Below are positions 1 to 11,179 of a stretch of 64,000 nt of DNA, one piece after another. Within the stretch, counting starts at the first letter, position 1. Each line of letters starts with the position of its first letter. The notes below the pieces were generated by a model. It was not told where the DNA came from and did no database searches. It saw nothing but the letters and a program-made list of their open reading frames with translations. Origin of the DNA: Halocafeteria seosinensis (Eukaryota > Sar > Bigyra > Bicosoecida); the NCBI GenBank assembly GCA_001687465.1, contig LVLI01000202.1, positions 186,001 through 250,000 of the forward strand, in the 5' to 3' direction. Made by a program: the position numbers and the translations under genes.

Positions 1-3000
1 GCTTTCACTCTGGCCGCTCGCTACGGCGTGGGGTTGGTGAACAAGAAGACGATTGTGTGCATCTCGCTCCTGTCTCTTTCTATAGCTGCCTATATTGATG
101 AGCTCGTAGCAAAGGGTGATGCTATCGAAACTGAGTTTTCTGAATTGTTGTTCCCGAGCCTGGCTGCCGAGTTAAAACGGCTTGTAACATGTTTTGGTTT
201 GGGAAAACGGGAAGCAGCAACGGTCCTCGAAGTTGTCTTACGATACTGCAAAGCTGACCTAGAGCTTTTGTCCTCGTATGCTGCGTGCATTATTAAGTTA
301 AAGGAATGGGAGGACCACCCCTCAAAAGAAACAGCCACTGCTCTTAAGGCGACTGTAAATGAGGCAAAAGAAAGATTACTGGCGAATAGCGACTTCGACT
401 GCCTCATTGCATGTGGAGTAGTTTTTAAAGCGCTTTCGGGAGACCGACCATGGGTTGGGCGTGGTGTTGGTGACAAATCATGCTTCCACAGATTTGACGA
501 TGGGAATGTCGTATCGTTAGGTGAAGCCGAAACGGCTGCTTCCACGTTTCTGGGGCGAAGGAAGTCTCAGCGCATTAACCTTTGTACATATGCCGCTAGT
601 TCAGCATCTCGCCGATGCGAAATGGAATGGCCAACAGATTGGAACAAGCCAAGCAGTGGATCTGCTAAGGAAAAGGGAAAGAAGCAAGCTGGCAAAGATG
701 CATCGTCAAAGAAGAAACAGGACTCAACTCGAAAAGAAAAAGAAACTCCTTCTGGGTCGGCGCGTGAGAGCACTTGTGGCTCCTCAGTGTCTTTGTTCGG
801 CGGACTTGTGGCAGACAGCTCCGTCCTATCGAAAAAACGAATTTTTGTCAGGGAGCCTTCTTCTCATGAAACTGGTGAACCAGAGTCCCAGCGAACGGAG
901 AATTTCAAGTCTTGCACTGTGGAATCGTCCCCGAGTATAGAGAGTTTGCTACATAGATGTCCGTTTTTTCATGGTGCTCTGGGTACCACTGCCAAGGCTT
1001 TGGGGCGGAAGAATGAACTCGGGCCTTCTATGACTGGGTGGACAAACAGTACTCTAGATGCCATATTCGGCCATACCTGCGAGCTGGGCGACCAATGCTG
1101 CAGGTTAAACGAAGGGATGGTGTTGTCAGGCTTGCCATTCAATGTTGCGGAGGCTATTGTATTAGAAACATCACTTTTGGGCAGTGGTAGTAGTGTTGGA
1201 AGCGGAACTCGGCTGAAGCGGCGATCAGTACCTCTCAGTGCAGATCTAACACGACTGTGCGAAGAATGCGTAAAGAAGTGCACTACTGATGCTGAGGAGG
1301 ATACTACCTCCGCCAGATCAAGCAATACAAGACAAGCCACAGAAGAACCTCCAGCACTGTCCGTTAAAACCGTTTCGCTTCAAAAGGACACCATTCTATG
1401 CTCGTTGCAGGCCCCTTATGCTAGGGCCGGATTCGCCCTCTGTGGATACCAGAGATGCGACTCATTGGAGAACGAACTGTTCGAGGAAACCAGCGAAGAA
1501 GATGAAAGAAGCCAGAAAAATGCTTCTCGGTTTCGACTGAGCTCAAGTCAGGAAACGCTTGGCTGTTTGATGCAATGGGAAGAACAGCGCGGGAAGGGAG
1601 ATGACGCTGCTGGCCTTGGATATCAGCTACCCAAGGGGCAACAGAGTAGTGATGACACTTGCTTACATGACAACTTAGGGGAGGTTATGAAGAACTTAGG
1701 TTTGGAATCTCTCGCGGAGGTTGACGATGCCAATAACGGAGTCATTGCTGGCGCCGTTGTGCATGCTTTATGTGGCTTCCTTGGAATGGATGTGGAGGAA
1801 GATGGTTCGCTGCTGTGCTCTACACTTATCGCAACTGATTTCGTCGATCAACTTGATGTAGTTCCGTCGAAACACTTGAAATGGGAAGAAACACACCTGC
1901 ACACACCCTTGTCTACATTAGAACTGGCTCTAAGGGTCGCGTTGGGTACCGGTCGTGACGGTAGCGGCGATGTGACTTTTCGTGGTGTGGAGCAACTGGA
2001 TTCCACAGCTAGTTCCATCGCATCCATGTACACGGGCAGTTTGCAAATTGAGCCAGGCGATGGTGAAGAAACACGAAGAACGCTGAGTTGCGTTATTGAA
2101 GTGCCTACTTACAGAGAGGAACTGGAATTACAACCGGCGGACAGTAGTGATAAGCTGTCGGCTAGGGACAATGTGATGCTATGGGATTACCTAGCCTTTA
2201 CTTTGGGGGCTATACCTCTTAAAAAAGATGAAGGCAACCTGGAGAGCTCAAGAATCATCTCGAGCACTCTTCCATTGGTAGCTTTGAGCAATCACGCGGA
2301 GAGTAGCAAAAGCGTATTTCTTGTCGGTGATCTTACGAACGACGACCCATCTTCGATACAGCTCGTGCCTCCTGTTTCCGTAACGCGGGTAGAGGGTGAG
2401 GAAGCTGGTTCTGCACGGAAGCCTTCGAAAAAGAAAGACAATAAAGGTCCATCTTCTGCTGTCCCGGAAGTGTGGGCGTTATCTGAAATAACACCTAGCA
2501 GCTGGGATCCAGATCAGCGCCCAGAGTCAATAGTTGGATTTTATGGAGGAAAAATTCCCTGGATCCGTCTTCCTGAAGAGATCTACACCAACAAGGAGGC
2601 CTTTGGGGTCACCTCTTTGTGTTCAGAAATTACAGGTGCAGAGGACCACAGTAGCGCTCCGACTAAATTTCTTCACGATTTATCAATGCGGGAAAACGCA
2701 AGCGATATATGCAATTTAGGGTGCGCTCTTACCAACGCGGTATTCCCGTCAAAATTCGAGGCAACACAGCTGTCAAAGACCCTCTTTTGCCTAAGCTCAT
2801 CCTTGGAATCTAGCGCATTTTACTACATGGAGAATGCCCTTTTCTCTTTCTTAGAATTTTTGCGTAGCACTCATGTTGAAATGAGGTTGCTCCTGGAGAA
2901 AATTGACGCTAAGGCATTCCCTGAGTCTTCTGAGGATCCGTTCACGACCACCAATAATGTCAAAGAAAGGATATACTCCGCTCGGCGGAATACGGAAGGT

Positions 3001-6000
3001 CCACCAGCATCCATAGCTATGAAACACTCAAAACCAAAAGCTAAGTCTGAAAGCGCCCAACAGAGTTACAGTAAAGGGATTCAAGAGTTACAAGCATTGA
3101 TCGGAGATGTCTCAAGACTGCTGCTAGGGCAACTGCCTTCCCGACAGAGACAGCGCCTTCATCGAAAAGGTTTGTGTATCGAATTTCAGCAGGACATGTT
3201 ATCGCCCGCTGAGTCAAATGAGGTCTTTGCCACGTTCAGAAGAAAGCTAGTATCATGCGAAGAACTTCTCTGGAATGAAGCCGGCACCAGACGTGATTTT
3301 TGCAGAAAGTTTGCATCCATGTACGAACGGAACATTACTGTGGATTACTTTTTGAACTCCCATGCCGATTTGCTTATTGTAGCGATGATGGTCGACACAG
3401 CTCACACTCTCGCGGATTGTTTGTGCATGCAAGGGTTCAATGACATACTGTCACATCTTGGCTCGGCAGAAGTGGATATTAGAAGAGTGGACGACCTCGT
3501 CGATGGGACGACTTCTGCCTATCCTCTCTCACCTCGATCTGTCGACATTGAGAACTTTATCCGTACCTTAGAAACAGCCGTTGGGGAAGAGGTTTCTTGC
3601 GACCACGATGACTCCCAACGATTGGAAAATGTACCTTTAACGGGTATAGAAACCGAGCTGCACCAAACAGATGGAGGGACCCATCTGCTTGGATTTTATC
3701 ATAGGATTTACAAGTCTCTCCAACCTTTATTCGACAACGGAGCGCATTATCAGCGAGTCGTTCGCAATGCTCTGTCGCGACTGGCTCGAATTCTACAAGT
3801 CTATGTCGATTTTGCAAACAGCGTAGCTAGCTACCAGAAAAGGAACGCCGGATACTTCGAGAACTGGATATGCTCCAAGCTGCAAAGGGACGACAAAATC
3901 ATTCGAGAGACAATGGGAAGTATTAAACAGGCGGTTGATACAGCTGAAGATATCTTCAATGCCTACAATAGTGACAAGGGAGTTTCGGGGGAGTATATCT
4001 CGGACGAAGAGGTTACTAACTCCGTTAACTCCATGAACGAAGACAGATTTCTTCGATCAGACGGATTAGAGAGCCCCGTAAAGTTACTTGAGTTCGAGAG
4101 ACAAAATGCTCTTCCTTACAATACGTCCGTCTATAATTTCCCCTCAGCAACGATACACGATATAATTGATCGTCTACAAAGACTTTTTCAGGGAATGCGC
4201 AAGGGGTTAACGTCACTGCAAGATGGTTATATGGGGCTAGATAGTAATAAGCAGTGTGTGGGTCTCCACGAATCGCATGACTACTTGGTTGAACTTCTAA
4301 AAGAGTGTGCGTCAAGCATCGAATTGCAACGCCAGCAGGCCCGTGGTAGCGATGACGCGTCGTTTCAAACAACTTCAATCTCAGGAAGTGCAAATATAGC
4401 GGGAATGTCAGTAGTGCCTTATGGTACAATAAGGCCCCAGGCGAGGAAAAAGACCGTATCATCCGATCAGACGGACGTGGCAAACCGGCGTCGTCAGTTA
4501 ATTAAGCAAGCTGCGAAAGGGGAATACGTTCCCGAAGAGATCCTCTTTGAGCTGATGAGCAGATTGTCAACTGGTACTTCTAAGATCACGAAAACAGAGG
4601 CAGCATCAGCAAAGTCCACCCCAATGCTCTCGTCATTCAGGTGGGATCCAGGAGAAGAGCACTACTACCTTCCAGCAAACACTGTCGCGAAAATTGTGGA
4701 CGAGTTGCACGATCCGTCGTGGTATCATTCTGCAGCAAGGGAAATGTTTTCCCTCATGGATGTTGAACATGCGCTCGAAGAGCATTGTAAGCACAACATT
4801 ATCAGCGTCGATAATGCTCGAGCTATCAGACTCACTGGTATAACCTCTTCAGAGTTTGAAGGCAGTTTGTGGATTCATCCAATGGAGGCTTGCCAGTGCT
4901 TGGAGGCCGCTATGGACGACAATGATAATAGCCGTTTGAATAAAGTGTATGCCCATATACGTCGACTAATGTGGCATGCATTCAAATCGATATCGGCGGC
5001 AGTTGGGGACAAGTACACTTGTAGTGGTGGTGGGAATGGCACCAAGCACCTGCTGTCCGCGTTCCTTGAAGATGGTCAAGGTGGGGCTGCTAAGACCATC
5101 CATGATATTATTGACTTCAGTGTATCTCGTTCGTGTCCAAATAGGCGTGTTCCTCTGAGAATATTTGTCGCTAACAAAAAGACAGGAGACTCTCTCTGTT
5201 CCTCGTTTCCCTTGGCTGTCATCCGCGGAGTTTTGATGCGCTGTGTACAAATATTTGGAGTTGCACTCACCGGCTTTTCTATGAAACACCCCCCATTTCC
5301 GGAGCAACTGTTGCTGAGCCAGCGTGCACAAATGTTGTGTAACGTCGCTCTTGCCAAACGCGAACCTCCTCTAGAGTCCTCACGTACACTGTCGACAGAT
5401 GCTCCTGAAACCGTTCATCGCCTTCTCCCTCAATGGCAGTATTTGTCCGCTGCCAACTGGTTTGAAGTTTCTCAGCAGGATACGCGCCAGTCTCTTGAAC
5501 TGTACGAGAGAGAGATAAAGATCCTACAGGATGGAACTTTGAGCAAGGCTCGACGCGCACAGGCGGCGCGAAATCTCTGTACACACGGTCTAGTCCACGT
5601 TGTCCTGAATTCTCAGGAAAGAACGACTGAACGAGTAATTAACACTGCCGAAGAAGGTGACAACATTCTTAAGGATGGTTTATTATCCGCGGCTAGGTGT
5701 ACGGAAGGTGAGCGTATAAATTCAGGAAAAAATTTAACCATCTCCGTGGGCAGCAACGTGAGAGATGACGGCGAGTCCACTCTACTCGGATCATCAGAAA
5801 AGTTACGAGAGTCTTTGAAGAAATTATATAGCCTTGATTGTCCTGCTTGCGCTCTACACATAGAAGGAGGTAAGGAAGCAAGCAGAGCATGGGCGTGGTT
5901 GTCCGCGTCTGTTCGAAGATCCTATCTCGCTGCCCAGCGCAAAGTGAAGAGAAGTAGCAAGGCAGGCATCCAGCACAATGCTGCGTGGCCCGAAGAGATC

Positions 6001-6300
6001 AGTTCTGTTGACATCGGAGCTATGTTTTCCGACCTCACAATTCTTACATACAAGTCAGATGAAGACTCAGCGGCTTGGACCGAGCAAGAGTTCCTTTCCA
6101 CGGTTTCCCAGAATATCACGCAAGATGCTGCTGTTTTCGAGCGGGCGTTGCTGTCACTGAGTACCCAGAGTGGGGTCAATGATGTGACTGATCATCTCAT
6201 ATTTCCTGATGAGTGTGTTTACCAGGACATGGGGGATGTTGGCTCTCTCTGGAGCTTCTTGCGACATGCTCGAGAACGGAGAATCTCGGTACCCCACTAG
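1..6300 (+). CDS. Large unrecognised protein, 5' end missing
   Basis: The frame is open from the first base to a TAG at 6298-6300, giving at least 2,090 residues. No ATG opens it: the only candidate near the left edge is a GTG at 28, so the true start lies outside the window. A pyrimidine-rich CTATAG at 80-85 looks like a splice acceptor, so the first 85 bases may be intron. I recognise no domain. Visible traits are a lysine/serine-rich low-complexity stretch around residues 205-245, a second KPSKKKDNK stretch near residue 795, and leucine-rich helical segments in the last third. There is no signal peptide and no clear membrane segment in the part seen. Composition is that of a cytoplasmic or nuclear helical scaffold. 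Coding over this length with no stop makes the gene certain; its function is unknown. Confidence 0.85.
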   Translation, partial: AFTLAARYGVGLVNKKTIVCISLLSLSIAAYIDELVAKGDAIETEFSELLFPSLAAELKRLVTCFGLGKREAATVLEVVLRYCKADLELLSSYAACIIKLKEWEDHPSKETATALKATVNEAKERLLANSDFDCLIACGVVFKALSGDRPWVGRGVGDKSCFHRFDDGNVVSLGEAETAASTFLGRRKSQRINLCTYAASSASRRCEMEWPTDWNKPSSGSAKEKGKKQAGKDASSKKKQDSTRKEKETPSGSARESTCGSSVSLFGGLVADSSVLSKKRIFVREPSSHETGEPESQRTENFKSCTVESSPSIESLLHRCPFFHGALGTTAKALGRKNELGPSMTGWTNSTLDAIFGHTCELGDQCCRLNEGMVLSGLPFNVAEAIVLETSLLGSGSSVGSGTRLKRRSVPLSADLTRLCEECVKKCTTDAEEDTTSARSSNTRQATEEPPALSVKTVSLQKDTILCSLQAPYARAGFALCGYQRCDSLENELFEETSEEDERSQKNASRFRLSSSQETLGCLMQWEEQRGKGDDAAGLGYQLPKGQQSSDDTCLHDNLGEVMKNLGLESLAEVDDANNGVIAGAVVHALCGFLGMDVEEDGSLLCSTLIATDFVDQLDVVPSKHLKWEETHLHTPLSTLELALRVALGTGRDGSGDVTFRGVEQLDSTASSIASMYTGSLQIEPGDGEETRRTLSCVIEVPTYREELELQPADSSDKLSARDNVMLWDYLAFTLGAIPLKKDEGNLESSRIISSTLPLVALSNHAESSKSVFLVGDLTNDDPSSIQLVPPVSVTRVEGEEAGSARKPSKKKDNKGPSSAVPEVWALSEITPSSWDPDQRPESIVGFYGGKIPWIRLPEEIYTNKEAFGVTSLCSEITGAEDHSSAPTKFLHDLSMRENASDICNLGCALTNAVFPSKFEATQLSKTLFCLSSSLESSAFYYMENALFSFLEFLRSTHVEMRLLLEKIDAKAFPESSEDPFTTTNNVKERIYSARRNTEGPPASIAMKHSKPKAKSESAQQSYSKGIQELQALIGDVSRLLLGQLPSRQRQRLHRKGLCIEFQQDMLSPAESNEVFATFRRKLVSCEELLWNEAGTRRDFCRKFASMYERNITVDYFLNSHADLLIVAMMVDTAHTLADCLCMQGFNDILSHLGSAEVDIRRVDDLVDGTTSAYPLSPRSVDIENFIRTLETAVGEEVSCDHDDSQRLENVPLTGIETELHQTDGGTHLLGFYHRIYKSLQPLFDNGAHYQRVVRNALSRLARILQVYVDFANSVASYQKRNAGYFENWICSKLQRDDKIIRETMGSIKQAVDTAEDIFNAYNSDKGVSGEYISDEEVTNSVNSMNEDRFLRSDGLESPVKLLEFERQNALPYNTSVYNFPSATIHDIIDRLQRLFQGMRKGLTSLQDGYMGLDSNKQCVGLHESHDYLVELLKECASSIELQRQQARGSDDASFQTTSISGSANIAGMSVVPYGTIRPQARKKTVSSDQTDVANRRRQLIKQAAKGEYVPEEILFELMSRLSTGTSKITKTEAASAKSTPMLSSFRWDPGEEHYYLPANTVAKIVDELHDPSWYHSAAREMFSLMDVEHALEEHCKHNIISVDNARAIRLTGITSSEFEGSLWIHPMEACQCLEAAMDDNDNSRLNKVYAHIRRLMWHAFKSISAAVGDKYTCSGGGNGTKHLLSAFLEDGQGGAAKTIHDIIDFSVSRSCPNRRVPLRIFVANKKTGDSLCSSFPLAVIRGVLMRCVQIFGVALTGFSMKHPPFPEQLLLSQRAQMLCNVALAKREPPLESSRTLSTDAPETVHRLLPQWQYLSAANWFEVSQQDTRQSLELYEREIKILQDGTLSKARRAQAARNLCTHGLVHVVLNSQERTTERVINTAEEGDNILKDGLLSAARCTEGERINSGKNLTISVGSNVRDDGESTLLGSSEKLRESLKKLYSLDCPACALHIEGGKEASRAWAWLSASVRRSYLAAQRKVKRSSKAGIQHNAAWPEEISSVDIGAMFSDLTILTYKSDEDSAAWTEQEFLSTVSQNITQDAAVFERALLSLSTQSGVNDVTDHLIFPDECVYQDMGDVGSLWSFLRHARERRISVPH

Positions 6301-6495
6301 CGCGCGCGGAGCGGACGTTCGGAGCGGAGTTATCGAGGCGACCGTTAGCGGACCATCCCTCGCACAAGATCGTCCTTTTATCGAAACACAGTGGTAATGA
6401 TTTGAGCCACCCACATTTACACGAATACAATGAATGTAATGAGTTTGTTTTCAACGTCAAGGAATGTACACAGGCCGCAATTTGATGCGTTACAG

Positions 6496-6541
6496 TTTGT
6501 GAAGCTCGGCTTCACAAAAGCATTTGAATTTCAAATTTGAA
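6496..6541. repeat. Perfect hairpin followed by a 12-bp palindrome
   Basis: TTTGTGAAGC (6496-6505) and GCTTCACAAA (6509-6518) form a perfect 10-bp stem with a 3-base loop. It is followed after 11 bases by the perfect palindrome TTCAAATTTGAA (6530-6541). It lies about 200 bp past the stop of the large gene, so it could be an RNA hairpin in its 3' UTR or a DNA palindrome. No T-run follows it. Confidence 0.7.
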
Positions 6542-7270
6542 TTGGAATCCCGATCGCGCGCCCTGCGTGAGTCACTGCATATAGTCCAGTAACTTGGTAG
6601 TACTATTACGGAAGATTTCCTATGCATAATCATCATTTACTTTATCAATAACTTGTCAAAGACATAGCGGTTAAACGGCTTTAAACGTAGCTCGCACTTT
6701 TGGGATGTATTCTACCCCAGTGGACGGTTGGTGGCGAGGTCGCAACCAGGGGTTTAGGAGGAGTCTGTGCGGCAGTTTATGAAGTTACAAGCATGGTGCT
6801 AGTGGTTTGTTTTTCCCTCGACTTTTTGTTTGACTTTGCAACGTCCTACAGTACGGTCTATAAAGATTTAGTTAATAAATAAGAAGAGCAAAGAGCAGTG
6901 ACACAGGCGTCTTGAGTCTTATCGATGGCCTTTTTGCTTGCAACCCAGCACTCTCTCCGCGGCATACACAGACTCAGAGCCTTGCATTAGTTCTTTATGT
7001 CCGTTTATCCATTAGAAACATGTGTAATCTCTTTCATGACTAACTATTTGTGGTTAGATCTTCGTTTAGGAAGAAATATACAGCCGCTTTTCCTTTGTGC
7101 TGCCGAGAGGCGGCAAAGACTCCCTCTACTATACACTGCCATTTTTCCACTTCATTCAGTTCCAACTGTCACACATATCTTAACTATCGATGCATTTATC
7201 TAGTAGACGTGTTTTGCGCCTATATGGCATGCATAATGCTTGAAAACAAGACGAAAAGGCCGAGCGTTGA

Positions 7271-7309
7271 AGGGCTTTGTTCGATGGCGCTGCTGGAAGG
7301 CAAAGCCCT
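7271..7309. repeat. 9-bp inverted repeat with 21-base loop
   Basis: AGGGCTTTG (7271-7279) is the exact reverse complement of CAAAGCCCT (7301-7309). No gene contains it. It could be chance or a short RNA stem. Confidence 0.5.
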
Positions 7310-8092
7310 CCGGTTACCCACTCTATTCGATCGACAGGAGCTCCACTCCGGCATACCATGAGACTACATATACTTAGGACAGTACCACGATGTTCAGAGG
7401 TGGGAAACACGTAACAGGCATGGTAGAATAGAGAGAAAGGAACCCGAACAGTGCCGGTTCCTTGCCCGTGCCTCGAGCACTAACGCCAAGCCCACGGTGG
7501 GCGACGGTCTTCAATAGAGGCCTATATTCAAGGATTTCATATTGTTTTGGTGGATCAAATCCAGATCATCGTAAAGAGAAAACGTTTTTACATCCTAGCA
7601 TACTGTCATATTGTGCTGTATCGCCTTGTATACAGCAGAAACAGAGAAAGGATTTCCTCCTTTCCGTCCCAGCTCGAGGAAAACGAGGAATTCTTAAGAC
7701 CTTTTTTGTTCCCCAGCGGGTACCCTCTTGACGTGTCCCTCAAGGAACCGCAATTTTTTTCTGCTTCCTCTCGACACACACCTTCATATTTCGGTCAGTG
7801 TGCCGCGCATTGGGGAAGTATCTCAAGGTAGGTGTTAATTTTTCATCTGCTGCCTCCCGGAGCGTGCGCACTGCTTGTGGAATGCAACCTAGCGTTCGTT
7901 CGTTTCTCGCTCTTCCACTTAACCTCCAGCAGCAGCAACACCAGGGTCCCGTGCTTCGGCGCAGCAGCTGTCTGGGCTGGTTGGCGGATGGGCGATTAAG
8001 GGGATCCCCACATTGTTGTACAGTACGCGCACAGCGGTAGCCAACTGTGTCGAATGTTTCACGCATTGATGTCTTTGATATACAGAACGTAA

Positions 8093-10072
8093 ATGCTCAG
8101 CTCCGGCTCTGAAATGGGAGGGGAAGTGGCGTCGCAGCCGCAGGAATGTGCGCCGGGTTCGGGGGCTGCCAAGTCCGCAGAAGATTGCGGCAACGAACGT
8201 CAGGAAGTTAATGCCGCCCCGGAAAAGGGAGATAGGCATACAAATGGAACTAACGCCAGTCAGGTGGAACCCATTGAAAAAGATGCATCTAACCAGCATC
8301 AATGTAACTCTCGGGATGGAAGTCCGAGCGACCCCTGTCGTTTTCAACACTCCAAGGAAGCAGGGGCAGATGAAAGGAAGAGTGATGGAGAGGACGATTC
8401 GAATCATGGCGTTCCCTCGAATTGTCCCCACACACCGTTTCATATGCAAGGACCGCAGGACTGCACAGTGCATACCGGCAATGACCCACAGACTGGCTCA
8501 TCGTCTAAGCAGACGCCATGCGACACCCAGATGAAGCGAGCTTCGGATACTGACCTTACACAAAACTTTCGTCGATCATCTTCAGAAAAATGTTTGAGGA
8601 ATTGGCATCCCATCCTAGCGGATGAGGACACACTTTGCGTTCGCTCTCATTCTGCCTTTTCCGCTCTTGCGTCCGCGGCGAGTGAATCTCTAAAGCAATT
8701 CGGCCCACGCGATGAAACCGGCGATGTTCAAGTATATACAGAGTATTCTGCTATGGAGGCTGGAGAGCGAACATGTTATTCTGAAAACAGCAGTACGTAC
8801 CGGTGAATGTTGGATTTGTTAGCCGAACCGCGCTTTCTGACTTCTCTTGTTTGTGTCTTGCAGAGGAGACGGCTTCCTCCGGTGGATCTGTGGGATTTTC
8901 CTCTCATGAAGAAGCCGAACCACATTTTCCACAATGGACGGTTCGAAATGACTGCGATAGTCCAGTTCCCTCGCGTGGCCCAAAATATCTGGTTCACTCT
9001 TTTAACATTGCTGCTACGGGTACGCAAGCCGACGTGCTGCAAGCTTACTATTCGGTGTCACTTTAGTGTGTTTTTGTGCAGCTCCCTCCTCATTTCCCAA
9101 CCACAATGGCTCAGCATCTATATATCGTCGCTCGCCTGCATTTTCACACTGCCTACCGGAAAATACAGCAGCCCCGGGTGCTGCAAAGAAGAACTTGAAC
9201 TCGTCCGCTCCATCGTCTGAAGAGAGACGGGGGAGGAAACGTCGATGCGAGAATGCTGAAGCATTAACTCCGGGAACACGCTGTTTTGAGAGTGTCACCG
9301 GAGAATCTGGAGCCTCGACCCATGCTGATGTTGAGACAGCCCATCCGCAGGGTCTAAGACCCTCGAGGAAGACTTCCGTCCGGGAGAAGCGCTCTCGTAA
9401 AGCGAGGAAGACAGTTGGAGGAAGTGGAGACGGAGATGACGACGATGATTTAGAAGATGACAGTACATCCACCAAAAGTAGAAAGAAAGGGGCTTGGACG
9501 TAAGCAGCTTTTTCCTATCTATCGTGCTTTCTTCGCCTATCACCGTTTCTCTCCCTCTGCAGAGAAGAGGAAGATGAACTTCTAAAAAGGCTGGTCATGG
9601 AGCATGGGCCCAAGAATGTAAGCATCTTACTATGCTAGCTTTTCAATCTTGTGGTACCTATATTTTCGTTTGTGTTATACAGTGGCGGGTGATTTCGAGA
9701 CAAATGCATGAAGGGTAAGAGATTTTCACTCGGGTAGCTGAGCGTTTTCTGCTTCTCACCTAAGCTCTTTCATGGCTACAGGAGGGCGCCAAAGCAGTGC
9801 AGAGAAAGGTGGCATCACCATCTTGACCCTACCATAAAGAAAGGATCTTGGTAAGTCGTTTTTGACTTCCCTTCTCGTTGCTATTGTTGGTTGAACACCG
9901 ATGTGTTACTAGCAGGACTCAAGAAGAGGACGATGCAATCATTGAGCTGAAGCAGCAACTTGGAAACCGCTGGGCGCAAATTGCCAAAGACCCGAGACTA
10001 GCTGGTCGTACCGATAACAGCATCAAGAACCGCTACAATTCGAGTTTGAAGAGACAGAATGAAGGAGACTGA
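8093..10072 (+). CDS. R2R3-MYB transcription factor
   Basis: Seven exons fit splice consensus and phase: 8093-8792, 8864-9019, 9082-9499, 9563-9617, 9683-9714, 9782-9850 and 9916-10072. They give 528 residues. The first 420 or so residues are low-complexity, hydrophilic and rich in Ser, Asn, Asp and Glu, with a basic patch and an acidic [10 protein letters not shown] run just before the DNA-binding part. The two MYB repeats sit at the extreme C-terminus. R2 begins KGAWTEEEDELL and R3 begins KGSWTQEEDD. The tryptophans have normal spacing, and the third helices read KQCRERW and TDNSIKNRY. The protein ends nine residues after the R3 core, so any activation or repression region must be N-terminal. 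The four MYB exons are tiny (32-157 nt) while the tail is mostly in exon 1. It is a sequence-specific nuclear regulator by family; its targets cannot be inferred. Confidence 0.93.
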
Positions 10073-10355
10073 ACAATGGTGTGATAACTAAGCGCGTCTG
10101 TTTATTAATCATCTGCCATCCTGTTACAGAAGGCAAAATTGAGACACACGTTCATGTTTACCCAAGCCTAGCACCAAACGCCTGTTTCGACCTTCTCCGT
10201 TGCCACGTCAAAAAGTATAGTCTATTGCTGAATGAACAATTCTACACATGTGTGGTCACACGGAAGCACATACGCGTGAAGCTGTCTGCCCCCCTCCCTG
10301 CTTCTAACCATAAATCCATGAGCGTATGGAGAAAAGAAATATATGGCCGCTACGA

Positions 10356-11179
10356 TCACTGAGACGATTGTTTCTTCTTCGTTAGTGAGGACGATTCTCG
10401 TTTCAATACGTGTAACAACGTCTGCGAACTCTCCAAAATCTTCATATATGCTGCTTCTGTTTCTTGAATAGTTTGGTCAAATTCATTCCTGGCACCCATC
10501 TTCCTCTGTAGATCCTCGTTGATACGGGAAAGCTTCTCTGTTAGCCTGCTTATTTCCTGTGTAACAACCATATCAAGATACAGTCTCACACTTCCTACCA
10601 AATGGGAAGTGAATAGACATACCTTCTGAATTCGGGCCTTTTCTTCTTCATCTTTCAATATTTCTCGGTTGACAGATTCACGTTTCTCTCGCAGATCTTC
10701 TATACCTGCGATTCCACAAAGATATACGCGAGGTGCAGTTTTCTTCGTATGCCAGGTTCCTCCATTCTGATAAAATCTTCAAGAACTCTTTCCCTCAAGG
10801 AACCCCTGGGAGATGCTTTTTGTACTTTCCGACTGTTGTGGCGTTCACCACAGCGGACCACAAAATGGCAGTCAAGCAAGAACATGGGACTTCTCCATGT
10901 CAAAAGTGTCCTTCGTAGGGTATTTGGGGTGCTAGTTCTCGAAGGGGGGATGAAAGGATCCCAAAGAACGCAGCCCTGCCAATAGACGTTAAAATTGACG
11001 GTTTGACCCCTCTAGTGCCGTTTATAGCCCTTACATGACGTCATCGATGATCTCTTTGGTCTTTCCATCTGCTCATATTCCCCTCCCTCTATGTATATTC
11101 CATAGGAGGAGGAAAGGGGAGACTTACATTTGACCAATTCGTTATTATAATTGGCTAAAGTGCCGCCTTGCCGCGCCAT
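10356..11179 (-). CDS. SSNA1: SSNA1/DIP13, centriole and basal-body filament protein
   Basis: Three minus-strand exons (11128-11179, 10623-10705, 10356-10556) give 111 residues, close to the 119 of human SSNA1. Exon 1 is only 52 nt. Its NYNNELVK segment, followed by a split Cys codon at a GTAAGT donor, matches the family N-terminus. Exon 2 holds the [10 protein letters not shown] block and exon 3 holds [21 protein letters not shown] and ETEAAY, which are the family hallmarks. The protein is a single parallel coiled coil that self-assembles into fibrils at centrioles, basal bodies and sites of microtubule branching. Intron 1 is 422 nt, much longer than its neighbours, which hides the first exon from simple ORF calling. 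Identity is secure; the ATG at 11177-11179 is the only one in phase with the conserved N-terminus. Confidence 0.93.

Larger units (their letters stand above)
6301..8092. other. Gene-free stretch between the large ORF and the MYB gene
   Basis: About 1.8 kb with only short open frames on both strands. None has splice-consistent extension or recognisable protein sequence. It should contain the 3' UTR of the large gene and the promoter and 5' UTR of the MYB gene. Two small inverted repeats are listed separately. I saw no tRNA-like B box. Confidence 0.6.

Noticed and set aside
28-30. GTG as the start codon of the first gene
   Set aside because: Nuclear genes start at ATG; the frame is open to the window edge and an acceptor-like site lies at 80-85, so the start is simply outside.
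90-6179. Many minus-strand and out-of-frame ORFs of 60-152 codons inside the large first gene
   Set aside because: They are shadows of the 2,090-residue frame, with no splice-consistent extension or family resemblance.
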